A stretch of 64,000 nt of DNA from Eilatimonas milleporae (GTDB lineage: Bacteria > Pseudomonadota > Alphaproteobacteria > Sphingomonadales > Kordiimonadaceae). The notes beneath the pieces are model-generated. The model saw only the letters and a program-made list of their open reading frames with translations, did not search any database and had not been told where the DNA came from. Each line of letters begins with the position of its first letter. Positions within the stretch are counted from its first letter, which is position 1. Location: contig NZ_REFR01000001.1 in NCBI RefSeq assembly GCF_003688555.1, positions 1 through 64,000 on the forward strand, in the 5' to 3' direction. The position numbers and the translations under genes are program-made. Of the stretch, positions 37,166-46,025 are shown piece by piece.

Positions 37166-40100
37166 TTATTGACCCAGTGCGGTGGGATAGGGCGGGGCCT
37201 GCTCGCGGCGGATCGGGCTGTGGTCTTCCAGTTGCCGCAGGACCTCTTCGATGGCGCGGTCAAGCTGGCTGTCGCGGCCCTTGTTGACGCCTTCCGGGTC
37301 AAGGTCGACGTCGATGTCGGGGGCAACGCCCTGATTTTCCACCGTCCACTGCCCGTCGGGCGTGAAGAAGCGGAAATAGGGCACGCTGACATAACCGCCG
37401 TCAATCAGCAGCGGGTTGGCGAAAATGCCGATCAGGCCGCCCCATGTGCGCTTGCCGATCAGGGTGCCGATCCCCATATGGCGGAAGCTGTACGGCAGGA
37501 AATCCCCGCCGGACCCGGCATCCTGGTCGATCAGCATCACTTTCGGCCCGTAAATGGCGCCGCCCGGCGTGTCGAACACCAGACCGGCCCGGTCTTTCCA
37601 GCCCGACAGATAGGTGCGGCTGAGGACGTCGGTGATATAGTTCGCAGCCTGTCCGCCGCCGTTCATCCGTTCGTCGACGATCATGGCGGACTTGTCCGTC
37701 TGCGGGAAGAACATGCGGTTGAAGAAGGTATAGCCCGCGCCGGCCGTATTCGGCAGATAGACATAGCCGACGCGCCCGTCGGTCTTTTCCGCCACATAGG
37801 CGCGGTTTTCCTCGATCCAGTTCCACCGGCGCAGCCAGCGGTCATTGGCGATGGGCTCCACCGTCACGGTGCGCCGGTTGCGTCCGCGGGCATTGTCCGC
37901 CACATCCAGCCGCACCTGTTTGCCGACCGTCCCCTCGAACAGGGCAAAGATATTGTCCCGTCCGCTGACCGCCTGCCCATCGACGCCGAGGATATAGGTG
38001 CCGACGCCGACACCAAGGCCCGGCTCGGCCAGCGGCGCCTTCAGAAAGGGGTTCCACCGTTCGCCGGTATAGAGCGCGGCAATGCGATAAGCCCCGTTTT
38101 CAACCCGCAGGTCGGCGCCGAGAAGGCCGACGGGAACCGTGGTCTCCCTGTGGACGTCGCCGCCCCAGGCGCGGTTATGGCCGACCTGCATTTCTGCGAT
38201 CATCTCGACGATCAGCTTTGTCAGGTCTTCGCGCCGGCCCACATGGGCCACAAGCGGCTCATACTTGGCGCGGATCGCCGACCAGTCCAGACCGTGCAGA
38301 CCGGGGTCGTAGAAATAATCCCGCTCCATGCGCCAGGTATCGTCGAAAATCTGCGCCCATTCGGCACGGGGGTCGACACGCATCCTCATGTCGCCCGTTT
38401 TCAGCGGCTTGCCGTCCGGTTTCTTGGCCATTTTGCCGACCGTATGCTTGCGGCCGGCCACTTCCGCCAGAAACTGTTTGCCGTCGGCGCTGTAGGTGAC
38501 ATTCGCCACGCCCTTCAGGACGCCGGTGTCCTCACGCTCCTCGAAATCATAGCGGTGCAGGGTCGCGGTGGCCCTGTACTCGGCCTCCGGCGGGGTGACG
38601 CTGCTGCCGGGCTGGACATGGTGCAGGTAAAACAGCGCCCCGTCCGACGCGACGCCCAGACTGTCCACATTGCGTTCGGCCACCGGCAGTGCACTGATGC
38701 GGGACGCCAGACCGTCCAGATCGATCCGGGTCGGCGTCAGGCCGTTGTCGGATTCGCCGTTCTCGTCACCGTTGTCGTCGTCCTTGTCCCCGGCTTCGTC
38801 CCCAGCTTCGTCCCCGTTTTCGTCGCTGTCTTCATCGCCGGTCTTGGGCAGCATGGGCGATGTGCCGTCCGCCGCCAGAACCGCCACATAAAGCCCGTAA
38901 CGCAGGGGCCGTTCCTGGGTCGACATGTCCAGGCCCACGGACTGCTGCCCGGCATTGGTCGAGGCGGAAAAATAAAGATACTTGCCATCCGGGCTGAAGG
39001 CCACGGAGCCAATGTCCGCCATGCCGTCGGTGACCCGTGTGCTGGTGCCGGTGGCAAGATTGTACAGTATCAGGTCGCTGAAGAAATTGGCCCGCACCGA
39101 GGTATAGGCCAGCCACTGTCCGTCCGGTGACAGGCTGGTCTCCCACAGGTCCCGCCGCTCGGCGGTCTCGATCAGGCTCAGGCCGTCATTGTCCAGGTCC
39201 AGCGCCCAAAGCCGCAGGTTGCTGTCGCCGAGAATGATGCGGCGTCCGTCGGCCGTCCAGCCGTGCAGGCTGAAATATCCGGTATCGGCCAAGGGCACGG
39301 TTTTCACCGCCCCGCCCCCGGTCTGCGCCTGAATGACCAGACTGTGGCGGCCGCCGGCATCCGAGATATAGGCGATCCGGTCCCCTTTCGGTGACCACAG
39401 GGCATCCATTTCACGCGTGCCTGTCGTGGCGGTCAGATTGCGCGTGCTGCCGTCCTTGACAGGCACGGTGAAGATATCGCCGCGCGCTGTCAGAACCGCC
39501 CGCTTCGCCGTCGGGGACAGGCGTGCCCGTTCCACCGTGCGGCTGGCGTCCTTCCATTGCGGCCGCGTTTGCGGCAGGTCCGGGCGGATGGTGACGGAAA
39601 TGTTTCGTACGCTGCCGTCGGTCAGGGTCAGTTCCTTCAACTGGCCGCCGACGGAATAGACGATATGGTCGCCGTGGCCGTCAGCCGCGCGGATGTCCCA
39701 GTCCACTTCCGTCGTCACCTGGCGCACACCGCCGCCGCGTGTCTCATAGGCATACAGATTGACCGCCGTGTCGTCCCGGTCGGACAGGAAATAGAGGGTA
39801 TTGCCCATCCATAAGGGGTTGGTGTCGTTGCTGCGGCCCTCGGAATTGTCACCGCGGGGGATTTTCACCCAGTCCTCGCCGTCCGCGCCGATAATCCAGA
39901 TCGGCGGCGTCGACCCGCCCCGGTGCAGCCGCCAGCCGCTGGCGCCGCTATTGGCCTGCCTGTAGGGTCGGTAGGCGATTTGCCGTCCGTTCGGGGAATA
40001 GGCGGCTTCCGCCATCACCGCGTCCATGACCTTGTCCGGAAAGCCGCCGTCGACGGACACCGTGTAAAGCTGACTGCTGCGGCCGTTCTTCATTTCCCGG

Positions 40101-40522
40101 GCCGAGGTGAAGACGACGGACGATCCGTCCCGTGTCCAGTCGGTCACCACATCGTCGCCGGGGTGCCATGTCAGTCGTTTGGGCTGACCGCCCGCCGTCG
40201 GGATGACATAGACATCGTCATTGCCGCCATAGTTGGCGGTGAATGCGATCATGTCGCCATCCGGCGAGAAATGCGGATGTCCCTCGTCCGCCGCATGGCT
40301 GGTCAGTCGGCGCGGGTTGGCGCCGTCGCGGTCGGAAACCCACAGGTCGCCCGCATAGACAAAGGCAAGATGGTCCGCCGAAACGGCGGGGTCCTGCAGC
40401 AACCGGGTATCCTGTGCCCCCGCCGTGACAGCGGCCCCCATGACAAGGCCAAGCGTACAAGTCAGCCGTGTCAGTATGGTATTGCGTTTCCACCCTGGAT
40501 AGATGGACGTGATCGTTTGCAT
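37166..40522 (-). CDS. Tricorn-type S41 peptidase (periplasmic)
   Basis: The product is 1118 residues from ATG 40520-40522, with GGGGGAGG upstream and a signal peptide ending near TAGAQD. The N-terminal two-thirds are beta-propeller repeats (for example HPHFSPDGDMIAFTAN and LSPDGQWLAYTS), interrupted by an acidic linker (DEDSDENGDEAGDEAGDKDDD, near 567-590). A tricorn C1 region, a PDZ-like domain (GVGTYILGVDGQAVSG) and an S41 catalytic core follow, with nucleophile Ser1004 in DAGSGGDFLPY. Such proteases degrade peptides from other proteases and export of a signal peptide places it in the periplasm. The start at 40606 would add a non-signal extension and is rejected. Confidence 0.9.
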   Translation of the reverse strand: MQTITSIYPGWKRNTILTRLTCTLGLVMGAAVTAGAQDTRLLQDPAVSADHLAFVYAGDLWVSDRDGANPRRLTSHAADEGHPHFSPDGDMIAFTANYGGNDDVYVIPTAGGQPKRLTWHPGDDVVTDWTRDGSSVVFTSAREMKNGRSSQLYTVSVDGGFPDKVMDAVMAEAAYSPNGRQIAYRPYRQANSGASGWRLHRGGSTPPIWIIGADGEDWVKIPRGDNSEGRSNDTNPLWMGNTLYFLSDRDDTAVNLYAYETRGGGVRQVTTEVDWDIRAADGHGDHIVYSVGGQLKELTLTDGSVRNISVTIRPDLPQTRPQWKDASRTVERARLSPTAKRAVLTARGDIFTVPVKDGSTRNLTATTGTREMDALWSPKGDRIAYISDAGGRHSLVIQAQTGGGAVKTVPLADTGYFSLHGWTADGRRIILGDSNLRLWALDLDNDGLSLIETAERRDLWETSLSPDGQWLAYTSVRANFFSDLILYNLATGTSTRVTDGMADIGSVAFSPDGKYLYFSASTNAGQQSVGLDMSTQERPLRYGLYVAVLAADGTSPMLPKTGDEDSDENGDEAGDEAGDKDDDNGDENGESDNGLTPTRIDLDGLASRISALPVAERNVDSLGVASDGALFYLHHVQPGSSVTPPEAEYRATATLHRYDFEEREDTGVLKGVANVTYSADGKQFLAEVAGRKHTVGKMAKKPDGKPLKTGDMRMRVDPRAEWAQIFDDTWRMERDYFYDPGLHGLDWSAIRAKYEPLVAHVGRREDLTKLIVEMIAEMQVGHNRAWGGDVHRETTVPVGLLGADLRVENGAYRIAALYTGERWNPFLKAPLAEPGLGVGVGTYILGVDGQAVSGRDNIFALFEGTVGKQVRLDVADNARGRNRRTVTVEPIANDRWLRRWNWIEENRAYVAEKTDGRVGYVYLPNTAGAGYTFFNRMFFPQTDKSAMIVDERMNGGGQAANYITDVLSRTYLSGWKDRAGLVFDTPGGAIYGPKVMLIDQDAGSGGDFLPYSFRHMGIGTLIGKRTWGGLIGIFANPLLIDGGYVSVPYFRFFTPDGQWTVENQGVAPDIDVDLDPEGVNKGRDSQLDRAIEEVLRQLEDHSPIRREQAPPYPTALGQ

Positions 40523-40776
40523 GATGTTCCTCCCCCAAAATGCAAAGAAAAAAGCACGATGCCAATAAGCGTATGAATTGCAGTGATTAACCCATGCTAA
40601 CGTCACCGTCTTTGGCCCGATGCTATGCGAGCGTCATGGCACTGTCCAGAAAAGCCGTGAGGCTCTATCGGGGGAAAGTACAGTCACAAGTGGCAGACAT
40701 ACAAGTTTTTACCGGCGCGACGGAAAGGTACGGTTCGCACGGTGACACCACGCGGTGAGCGGTGCGGTGATTGATA

Positions 40777-42471
40777 ATGAAAAAAGTACCTGACAGGTTT
40801 CTCGGTTACGCTTTTTGCGTCGGCGACGCATTGCTGGAATTGGACGACGATTTCAGAATTCGCAATGCCGACGGTGCGACGCAGACTGTCCTCGGTCTGG
40901 AGGCGAAATCCCTGACCGGTGTCGCTTTTCTGAGTTGGTTGCTGCCCCACGAGCAGGAGATGGTCAAGGGCGCGGTCAGCGCGCTGACGGGAAAAAACCG
41001 TCTTGGCCCCATCCTCGTTCATCTGGATACGGTCACGCCGGGCTCCGGCGACATGAAGGATCCGTCACCGGAGACGGCCTGGAATCCGGTCGACCCGCGT
41101 GTGCGCTCCGAGCTGATCGCCAACAGGCGGCCGTCCGCCCTGTTCCTGACCCGGCTGGATATGAAACCCGGCCGGATTTTTGCCGTGCTGTCCTTGCCCC
41201 ACCGTATTGGACTGGCCTCCGAGCGGGTCCATGAGGATGCCCGTTCGCCGGAAGAAAAAAAACAGGACTTCCTGACCCGGGTCGGCGACATGCTGTCGGA
41301 CGACCCCGACGGCAACCTCAGCGTAACGGTCCTCGAAACGGCGGCGGGCCACCCCCTCAGCACATCCGAGCAGGATCGTATCGACCGGTTGCTGAATTCC
41401 ATGTCGGTCGGCGGCGGCACCGCCGCCTCACTGGATACCAACAAGTTCGCGGTTTTGCATGACAGCGCGCCCGGCGGTCACCGCAGCGATTTCGTCGGCG
41501 AGATCGAACGGCGCATGGGCGTCCGCATGGCGTCGGCCACCATGAACACGCAGGAAGCCGATCTGCGCGACGATGACAGCGTGAGAGCGATTCTGTTCGG
41601 CCTGCAGAAATTCGCCGAAGGGGCGGAAAACTATACGATCCAGGCTTTTGAGGATGGATACGCCGACCTTATCGACGAGACCGCCGCCCGTGTCAGGGAA
41701 TTTCGCCAGGTTCTGGATAAAGGCGGATTTTCCCTCGTCTATCAGCCCATCGTGGATATGAAAACCGGGCGCACGCACCATTTTGAGGCGCTCAGCCGGT
41801 TTGACAGGCCGACACCGGGATACAGCCAGTTCGACATGATCTGTTTCGCCGAGGATGTCGGCCTGATCATGGACTTCGACCGGGCGGTCATGGACCGGGC
41901 CGCCAAGAAATTGCTGCCCATGGTCAAGCGCGATGCGGACACCGCGCCGAAACTGGCTGTCAATGTTTCGGGACGGTCTCTGTCCAGCCAGGATTTTGTC
42001 GCCCATCTTCTGCAACGCCTTGAAGAGCTGAGTCTTTTGTCGGGCCATTTGTCGCTGGAAATCACCGAATCTTCCAAAATTCAGGACCTTGAGACCCTCG
42101 GCGACGCCCTGAGCCGGATCAAGACACTGGGGTTCAAGGTCTATCTGGATGATTTCGGTGTCGGTGCCGCCGGCTTCCAGTATCTGCGCGACCTGAAAGT
42201 GGATGCGCTGAAGATTGACGGCAGCTACATCCGCGATGCGGTCAACAGCAAAATCGATCAGGCTTTTCTGAAGTCCATGATCAGCCTGTGCCAGGAGCTT
42301 GATATCATCACTGTCGGCGAGTGGATCGAAACCAGGCGTCAGGCCGATTTGTTGCGGCGGCTTGGCGTGACATACGGGCAGGGCTATTATTTCAGCAGGC
42401 CGAAAGTCTCCCTGGTGAATGTGAAGGTGAATTATCAGCCGGGCGGTGACCAGGCCGCCGTTTCGGTTTGA
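40777..42471 (+). CDS. EAL-domain c-di-GMP phosphodiesterase with PAS-like N-terminus
   Basis: The product is 564 residues from ATG 40777 (a TTG at 40771 is also possible). The N-terminal part (about 15-90) is PAS-like (DALLELDDDFRIRNADGATQTVLG), and about 150-300 are predicted helical. The EAL domain runs from about 306 to the end: EAL at 337-339 (HFEALSR), NVSGRSL, LEITES, LDDFGVG and KIDGSYI are complete, so hydrolysis of c-di-GMP is likely. The late loop reads GEWIET instead of the usual AEGVET, with Glu kept. No GGDEF domain is present. It is cytoplasmic. Confidence 0.88.
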   Translation: MKKVPDRFLGYAFCVGDALLELDDDFRIRNADGATQTVLGLEAKSLTGVAFLSWLLPHEQEMVKGAVSALTGKNRLGPILVHLDTVTPGSGDMKDPSPETAWNPVDPRVRSELIANRRPSALFLTRLDMKPGRIFAVLSLPHRIGLASERVHEDARSPEEKKQDFLTRVGDMLSDDPDGNLSVTVLETAAGHPLSTSEQDRIDRLLNSMSVGGGTAASLDTNKFAVLHDSAPGGHRSDFVGEIERRMGVRMASATMNTQEADLRDDDSVRAILFGLQKFAEGAENYTIQAFEDGYADLIDETAARVREFRQVLDKGGFSLVYQPIVDMKTGRTHHFEALSRFDRPTPGYSQFDMICFAEDVGLIMDFDRAVMDRAAKKLLPMVKRDADTAPKLAVNVSGRSLSSQDFVAHLLQRLEELSLLSGHLSLEITESSKIQDLETLGDALSRIKTLGFKVYLDDFGVGAAGFQYLRDLKVDALKIDGSYIRDAVNSKIDQAFLKSMISLCQELDIITVGEWIETRRQADLLRRLGVTYGQGYYFSRPKVSLVNVKVNYQPGGDQAAVSV

Positions 42472-42608
42472 AGCCCGTTCTCGGCGGAATTCGGTATTCA
42501 AGGCATCCATGTTTGCCTCTGTCCGGTTGCCCGTGTGTCGGGTGTTCGGGCAGGGCATGGATATGGCCGGTCTGGCCGGCAATATGAAATTCCGGTATCC
42601 TTTGAGGA

Positions 42609-42633
42609 TGTACAGGTCTTTTTGGTCTGTACA
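42609..42633. promoter_or_regulatory. Inverted repeat TGTACAG-N11-CTGTACA
   Basis: Perfect 7-bp arms flank an 11-base T-rich spacer (GTCTTTTTGGT). It could be an operator or part of a structured transcript end. No start codon follows closely. Confidence 0.4.
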
Positions 42634-42643
42634 GCTTAAAAGG

Positions 42644-42669
42644 AGACTGTGACCGTAAAGTCACAGTCT
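42644..42669. terminator. Perfect 10-bp hairpin, possible terminator
   Basis: AGACTGTGAC-CGTAAA-GTCACAGTCT lacks a T tract on the plus strand; on the minus strand CCTTTT follows. It lies 172 bases after the EAL stop. It may alternatively belong to a small RNA. Confidence 0.45.
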
Positions 42670-42931
42670 GAAAAACCGGTAATCCGATACACACCGCCCT
42701 GCGCGACTGGGGCGCGTGTCACGGCGCCTTGCTTGTCGGAAAAACCCTGTCCGCCGAAAAGCCGGCACCGGTTGAAACTCGAAAACCGGAAATCCCGAAC
42801 GCCGACCCCCTGATGGATTTCCCCTGGGCGCGGAAGTCTGACTGCGACTTGGCCAATGGCGGCGACCTCGCGGAGGCCGCCTGACCAAGAATCGTCTGCC
42901 CAAGGGGTGTCCGTCCCGGTGTCGTACCGGC

Positions 42932-43837
42932 TTACAGCTCTGCAAGCCAGGCATTCAGTGCCGCGGTGATTTCGACCGGACTGTCCTCCTGAATGAAATG
43001 GCTGCCCGATACGGTGACTTCGCGCTGGTTTTTCCAGGTCCGGCAGAAGTCCCGCTGCGCGCCGATCAGAATGGCGCCGGGGTCGGCGTTGATGAACAGT
43101 TTCGGCAGGTCGCTTTCAGCCAGGAAACGGCTGTAGCGTTCGACTTCGGCGGCAACGCCGGCCGGCTCATGGCCGATGGGAATCTGGCGCGGCCAGTCCA
43201 GTGTCGGGCGGCGGCTTTCGCCGGGCTCCAGAAACGGCCGGCGATATATCTCCATTTCCGTGTCGCTCAGGGGCCGCAGGATCGATCCCGGTAAAACCCG
43301 CTCGATGAAAAGATTCTTTTCCAGAATCATCTCTTCGCCCATATCGGAACGGAACCCCTGAAAGATACCGCGTGCCGCTTCCGGCCAGGCGTCCCAGTCC
43401 CTGACCGGGCAGACGATCCCCTCCATATAGGCGAAGGCCGAAACACGCTCGGCGTTGCGGCTGATCCAGTCAAAGCCCAGCGCCGATCCCCAGTCATGCA
43501 CGACGAAAACGATATCGTCCCCCAGATCGATGGCGTCCCACGCGGCATACAGATGCTCCCGCTGGGTGAAGTAATCATATGTTCCGGCACCGGACGGCGT
43601 GATTTTGTCCGATGCCCCCATACCGATCAGGTCCACGGCAACACACCGGCCATGATGGGTCAGATGCGGCATGATGTTGCGCCACAGGTAACTCGATGTG
43701 GGATTGCCGTGTTGGAAGACAAGCGTTCGGCGGTTTGCGCTGTCCTGTGCCGGCAGGTCCACATAGGCCATGGTGCGTCCCAGAACGTTCACCGTCCGCT
43801 GGGGCAGTTCCTCGGTGCTGAAGGGGGTCTCGGGCAT
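42932..43837 (-). CDS. Haloalkane dehalogenase (alpha/beta hydrolase)
   Basis: The product is 301 residues; AAGGAG precedes ATG 43835-43837. Residues of the HLD-II subfamily are all present: nucleophile Asp115 with halide-binding Trp116 in VVHDWGSALGF, the second halide ligand Asn45 in HGNPTSSYLWRN, catalytic acid Glu139 in FAYMEG, and His280 in GSHFIQED. The enzyme hydrolyses carbon-halogen bonds to alcohol and halide in the cytoplasm. Closest types are DhaA/LinB-like. No alcohol dehydrogenase is adjacent, but an aldehyde dehydrogenase is 4 kb away in the same accessory cluster. Confidence 0.9.
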   Translation of the reverse strand: MPETPFSTEELPQRTVNVLGRTMAYVDLPAQDSANRRTLVFQHGNPTSSYLWRNIMPHLTHHGRCVAVDLIGMGASDKITPSGAGTYDYFTQREHLYAAWDAIDLGDDIVFVVHDWGSALGFDWISRNAERVSAFAYMEGIVCPVRDWDAWPEAARGIFQGFRSDMGEEMILEKNLFIERVLPGSILRPLSDTEMEIYRRPFLEPGESRRPTLDWPRQIPIGHEPAGVAAEVERYSRFLAESDLPKLFINADPGAILIGAQRDFCRTWKNQREVTVSGSHFIQEDSPVEITAALNAWLAEL

Positions 43838-43909
43838 TCCACACTCCTTGATAAACGGGTTGAAGAGGCTGTCCCGGCCAAAGGGGCAGGGGGATAAAGG
43901 TCGCTCGGT

Positions 43910-44965
43910 TTAAAGGTCTGTCAGGCGGCAGCCTTCAAGCTGATCCAGGAAACCGCCGCCAAAGGCCGTCGCCGGCGTCTGGTAGCCGGGCACGGGATTT
44001 TGCAGGATCGCCGCGGTCGCTTTCAGGCTGGCATCCGCCGTCAGTGTGTATCCGTTCGGGGTTTCCAGCCGGCTTTTGACGACGGTGCCGTCCGCATCGG
44101 TCACCAGGGCCATGAGTGTGGCGTTGTCAACCGCAAGGGCCTCGGCGCCGGGGCCTTCGGGCCGTTTGTCAATCTGCGCCTTGAGAAACCTCTGGACCGG
44201 GGGCAGCCCCGGCAGGGGGCCGAGCCAGTGGCCGAGCCGTGCCAGTGCCATCACAGGTCCCGTTGCCGGAAAATAAACCTCGATATCGCCGATACCGGTC
44301 GACCGAAAGGCCGTCGAGACATCCCCCCAGGGAACCGCGACATGGCGTTCCGCGCCGTCGCCAAGGCCGTAATCCAGATCCCGGACCAGACTGCCGGGAC
44401 GGACTGTCGTCAGAACGCCGTTTTTGCGAATGCGCACACCCGTCTTCAGGGTCTCGACAGCGGTTTTGCCGGTGCCGCGCGACGGCATGCCCAATCCCTT
44501 GACACCGAGGACCAGGCGCACCGGGGTCTTCACACGGTCCGAGATGTGTTTGGCAAGACAATCGCTTGGCACCACATCAAACCCGACACCGGGCATGATG
44601 GTAATACCCGCCTGTCGGGCCGGGGCATCGCGCCCGGCAGCCGTTTCGAAAACATCGATTTCGCCGGTTATATCCAGATAGGAGATGCCGGCGGCGATAC
44701 AGGCATCCATAAGCGGCGCGGCTGTGGCGGAAAAGGGCCCGGCGGCTGACAACAGCAGCGCGCTTGCCTCCAGGGCCCTGGATATGGTCGCGCCATCGCT
44801 GACGGGGAAGGCCGTCCAGTCAAAACCGGTTTCCTGCGAAAGCACGCGCAGTTTTTCGGCATTGCGGCCAGCCAGGCGCAGGGTGACCCCCCGTGTTTTC
44901 GCGGTGCGCGCGATCAGACGACCCGTATACCCGGTTGCACCATATAGCAGGATGGGTTTCTTCAT
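43910..44965 (-). CDS. Saccharopine-dehydrogenase-like NAD(P)-binding reductase
   Basis: The product is 351 residues. It has an N-terminal Rossmann motif (LLYGATGYTGRLIARTA) and the pattern AAGPFSATAAPLMDACIAAGISYLDITGE, typical of the saccharopine dehydrogenase/trans-acting enoyl reductase family. GVGFDVVPSDCLAKH is also typical. The substrate is unknown; mycobacterial relatives reduce double bonds in polyketide-derived lipids. It lies 72 bases upstream of the dehalogenase gene in the same direction, so the two are likely cotranscribed. Confidence 0.8.
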   Translation of the reverse strand: MKKPILLYGATGYTGRLIARTAKTRGVTLRLAGRNAEKLRVLSQETGFDWTAFPVSDGATISRALEASALLLSAAGPFSATAAPLMDACIAAGISYLDITGEIDVFETAAGRDAPARQAGITIMPGVGFDVVPSDCLAKHISDRVKTPVRLVLGVKGLGMPSRGTGKTAVETLKTGVRIRKNGVLTTVRPGSLVRDLDYGLGDGAERHVAVPWGDVSTAFRSTGIGDIEVYFPATGPVMALARLGHWLGPLPGLPPVQRFLKAQIDKRPEGPGAEALAVDNATLMALVTDADGTVVKSRLETPNGYTLTADASLKATAAILQNPVPGYQTPATAFGGGFLDQLEGCRLTDL

Positions 44966-45100
44966 CGGTCTTTCCCAGAAGGGTTCACGGGTCTGTAGGG
45001 GTACAGATCGGAGCCATTCTGCGCACCATCACCCTGAAATCGATACAGACCCTAATGCAAACAGGTCGGCCGGGGAAAGACACGCACGCGTGATAAAACA

Positions 45101-45126
45101 ATGCCCGACACGTTTATGCCGGGCAT
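45101..45126 (-). terminator. Terminator after the TetR gene
   Basis: On the minus strand ATGCCCG and CGGGCAT form a stem around GCATAAACGTGT, followed by TGTTTTAT. It starts 28 bases after the stop codon of the TetR gene. Confidence 0.6.
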
Positions 45127-45154
45127 CGCAACGGTCCGCCATGCGGGATGTGTC

Positions 45155-45841
45155 CTAATATGCCGGTTTCGCGCCCGAACCGGTCATAATGTCGACACCG
45201 ATTGTCAGAAGACGCCCTGAAAGCTCCGACATGGTGACCGGCTGGATTTCGCCGTAGCGGTCCGACAGGGCGCCGGCCCTTACAATGCCGCCCGGTGTCG
45301 GTTCGGCCAGAAGCCAGCGGTTGAGCGATAGAATGGTCAGGTCCACGACCATTGAAAATCTGAGCGACAGTTCCGACGGTGAAAGACCGTCCAGGGCGTC
45401 CGCGATGGCGTCCAGCGTTTCGTCCAGGGCGCTTGACTCCGCCAGGGACAGGACTTGGCGCAGACTGTATTCCGGCCGTGTGATGGCCTGGGCGAGAAAT
45501 GTCAGGACGACGGCGCCGTCGTCACTGAGGGCCAGATCAATCAAGGGTTGAATGACGACGGCGATAAGGGATTTGAGATCGTCCCTGCTCTCCACAGTCT
45601 CCAGCATCTGGCGCCTGCGGGCATCCATCAGTTCAATCCGCCGCGAGATGGTCGCGCTGATCAGGTCATCCTTGGTGCCGAAATGATACTGAAGGGCGGA
45701 TTGATTACGTTGCCCGGCGGCGCGCAGAATATCGCGGGTCGAAACATCCAGCATGCCTTTTTCCGCGATCATGCGTTCCGTTGCATACAGAAGGGCATCG
45801 CGGGTGGCTTGCGATCGGCTATTGTTTCCGGGATTTGTCAT
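45155..45841 (-). CDS. TetR-family transcriptional regulator
   Basis: The product is 228 residues. The N-terminal TetR HTH is clear (ATRDALLYATERMIAEKGMLDVSTRDILRAAGQRNQSALQYHFGTKDDLISA, about 12-63); the rest is the variable ligand domain. AGGTGAG precedes the ATG. Two copies of a 14-base sequence lie 40-82 bases upstream, suggesting autorepression. Given the neighbours (dehalogenase, reductase, GST, aldehyde dehydrogenase), it may sense a halogenated or lipophilic compound. It does not resemble RutR and is unlikely to bind the pyrimidine-type operators. Confidence 0.85.
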   Translation of the reverse strand: MTNPGNNSRSQATRDALLYATERMIAEKGMLDVSTRDILRAAGQRNQSALQYHFGTKDDLISATISRRIELMDARRRQMLETVESRDDLKSLIAVVIQPLIDLALSDDGAVVLTFLAQAITRPEYSLRQVLSLAESSALDETLDAIADALDGLSPSELSLRFSMVVDLTILSLNRWLLAEPTPGGIVRAGALSDRYGEIQPVTMSELSGRLLTIGVDIMTGSGAKPAY

Positions 45842-45881
45842 GATTACTCACCTAACTCTTCTATCTACAGTAGCGAGCGTA

Positions 45882-45922
45882 CAATCAATTGGTACAATCG
45901 CAGATATCCAATCAATTGGTAC
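45882..45922. promoter_or_regulatory. Paired TetR operator repeats
   Basis: CAATCAATTGGTAC is present at 45882-45895 and 45909-45922, 27 bases apart centre to centre. In each, the reverse strand reads (GTA)CCAAT-TG-ATTG(G), an imperfect dyad. Both lie just upstream of the TetR start and probably serve autoregulation. Confidence 0.65.
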
Positions 45923-46025
45923 GTGCCATTACTTCTGTCAAGATACGCGGCAAAATGGCATTAATTTGATACCGTCAGACTGTGGCGCAAAACAGGCGGT
46001 ATTGCGGGCAGTTTAAGACAGGTCA

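Larger units (their letters stand above)
42472..42931. other. 460-base intergenic region between converging EAL and dehalogenase genes
   Basis: It carries a 7-bp inverted repeat (42609-42633) and a perfect 10-bp hairpin (42644-42669), listed separately. A plus-strand frame at about 42670-42884 is open without a start codon near its beginning and has no recognised domain. Confidence 0.45.

Noticed and set aside
37169-39130. Long plus-strand open frame (653 codons) opposite the tricorn protease gene
   Set aside because: It is antisense to a well-supported gene, has no domain and no start context; GC-rich genes leave such open shadow frames.
42670-42884. Open frame of about 70 codons ending in a Gly/Ala-rich tail, between the hairpin and the dehalogenase gene
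   Set aside because: No start codon near the beginning, no domain recognised; could be an old gene end but cannot be supported.
45155-45841. TetR regulator as the factor for the RutR-like sites
   Set aside because: Its HTH does not resemble RutR and its own promoter has a different repeat (CAATCAATTGGTAC).
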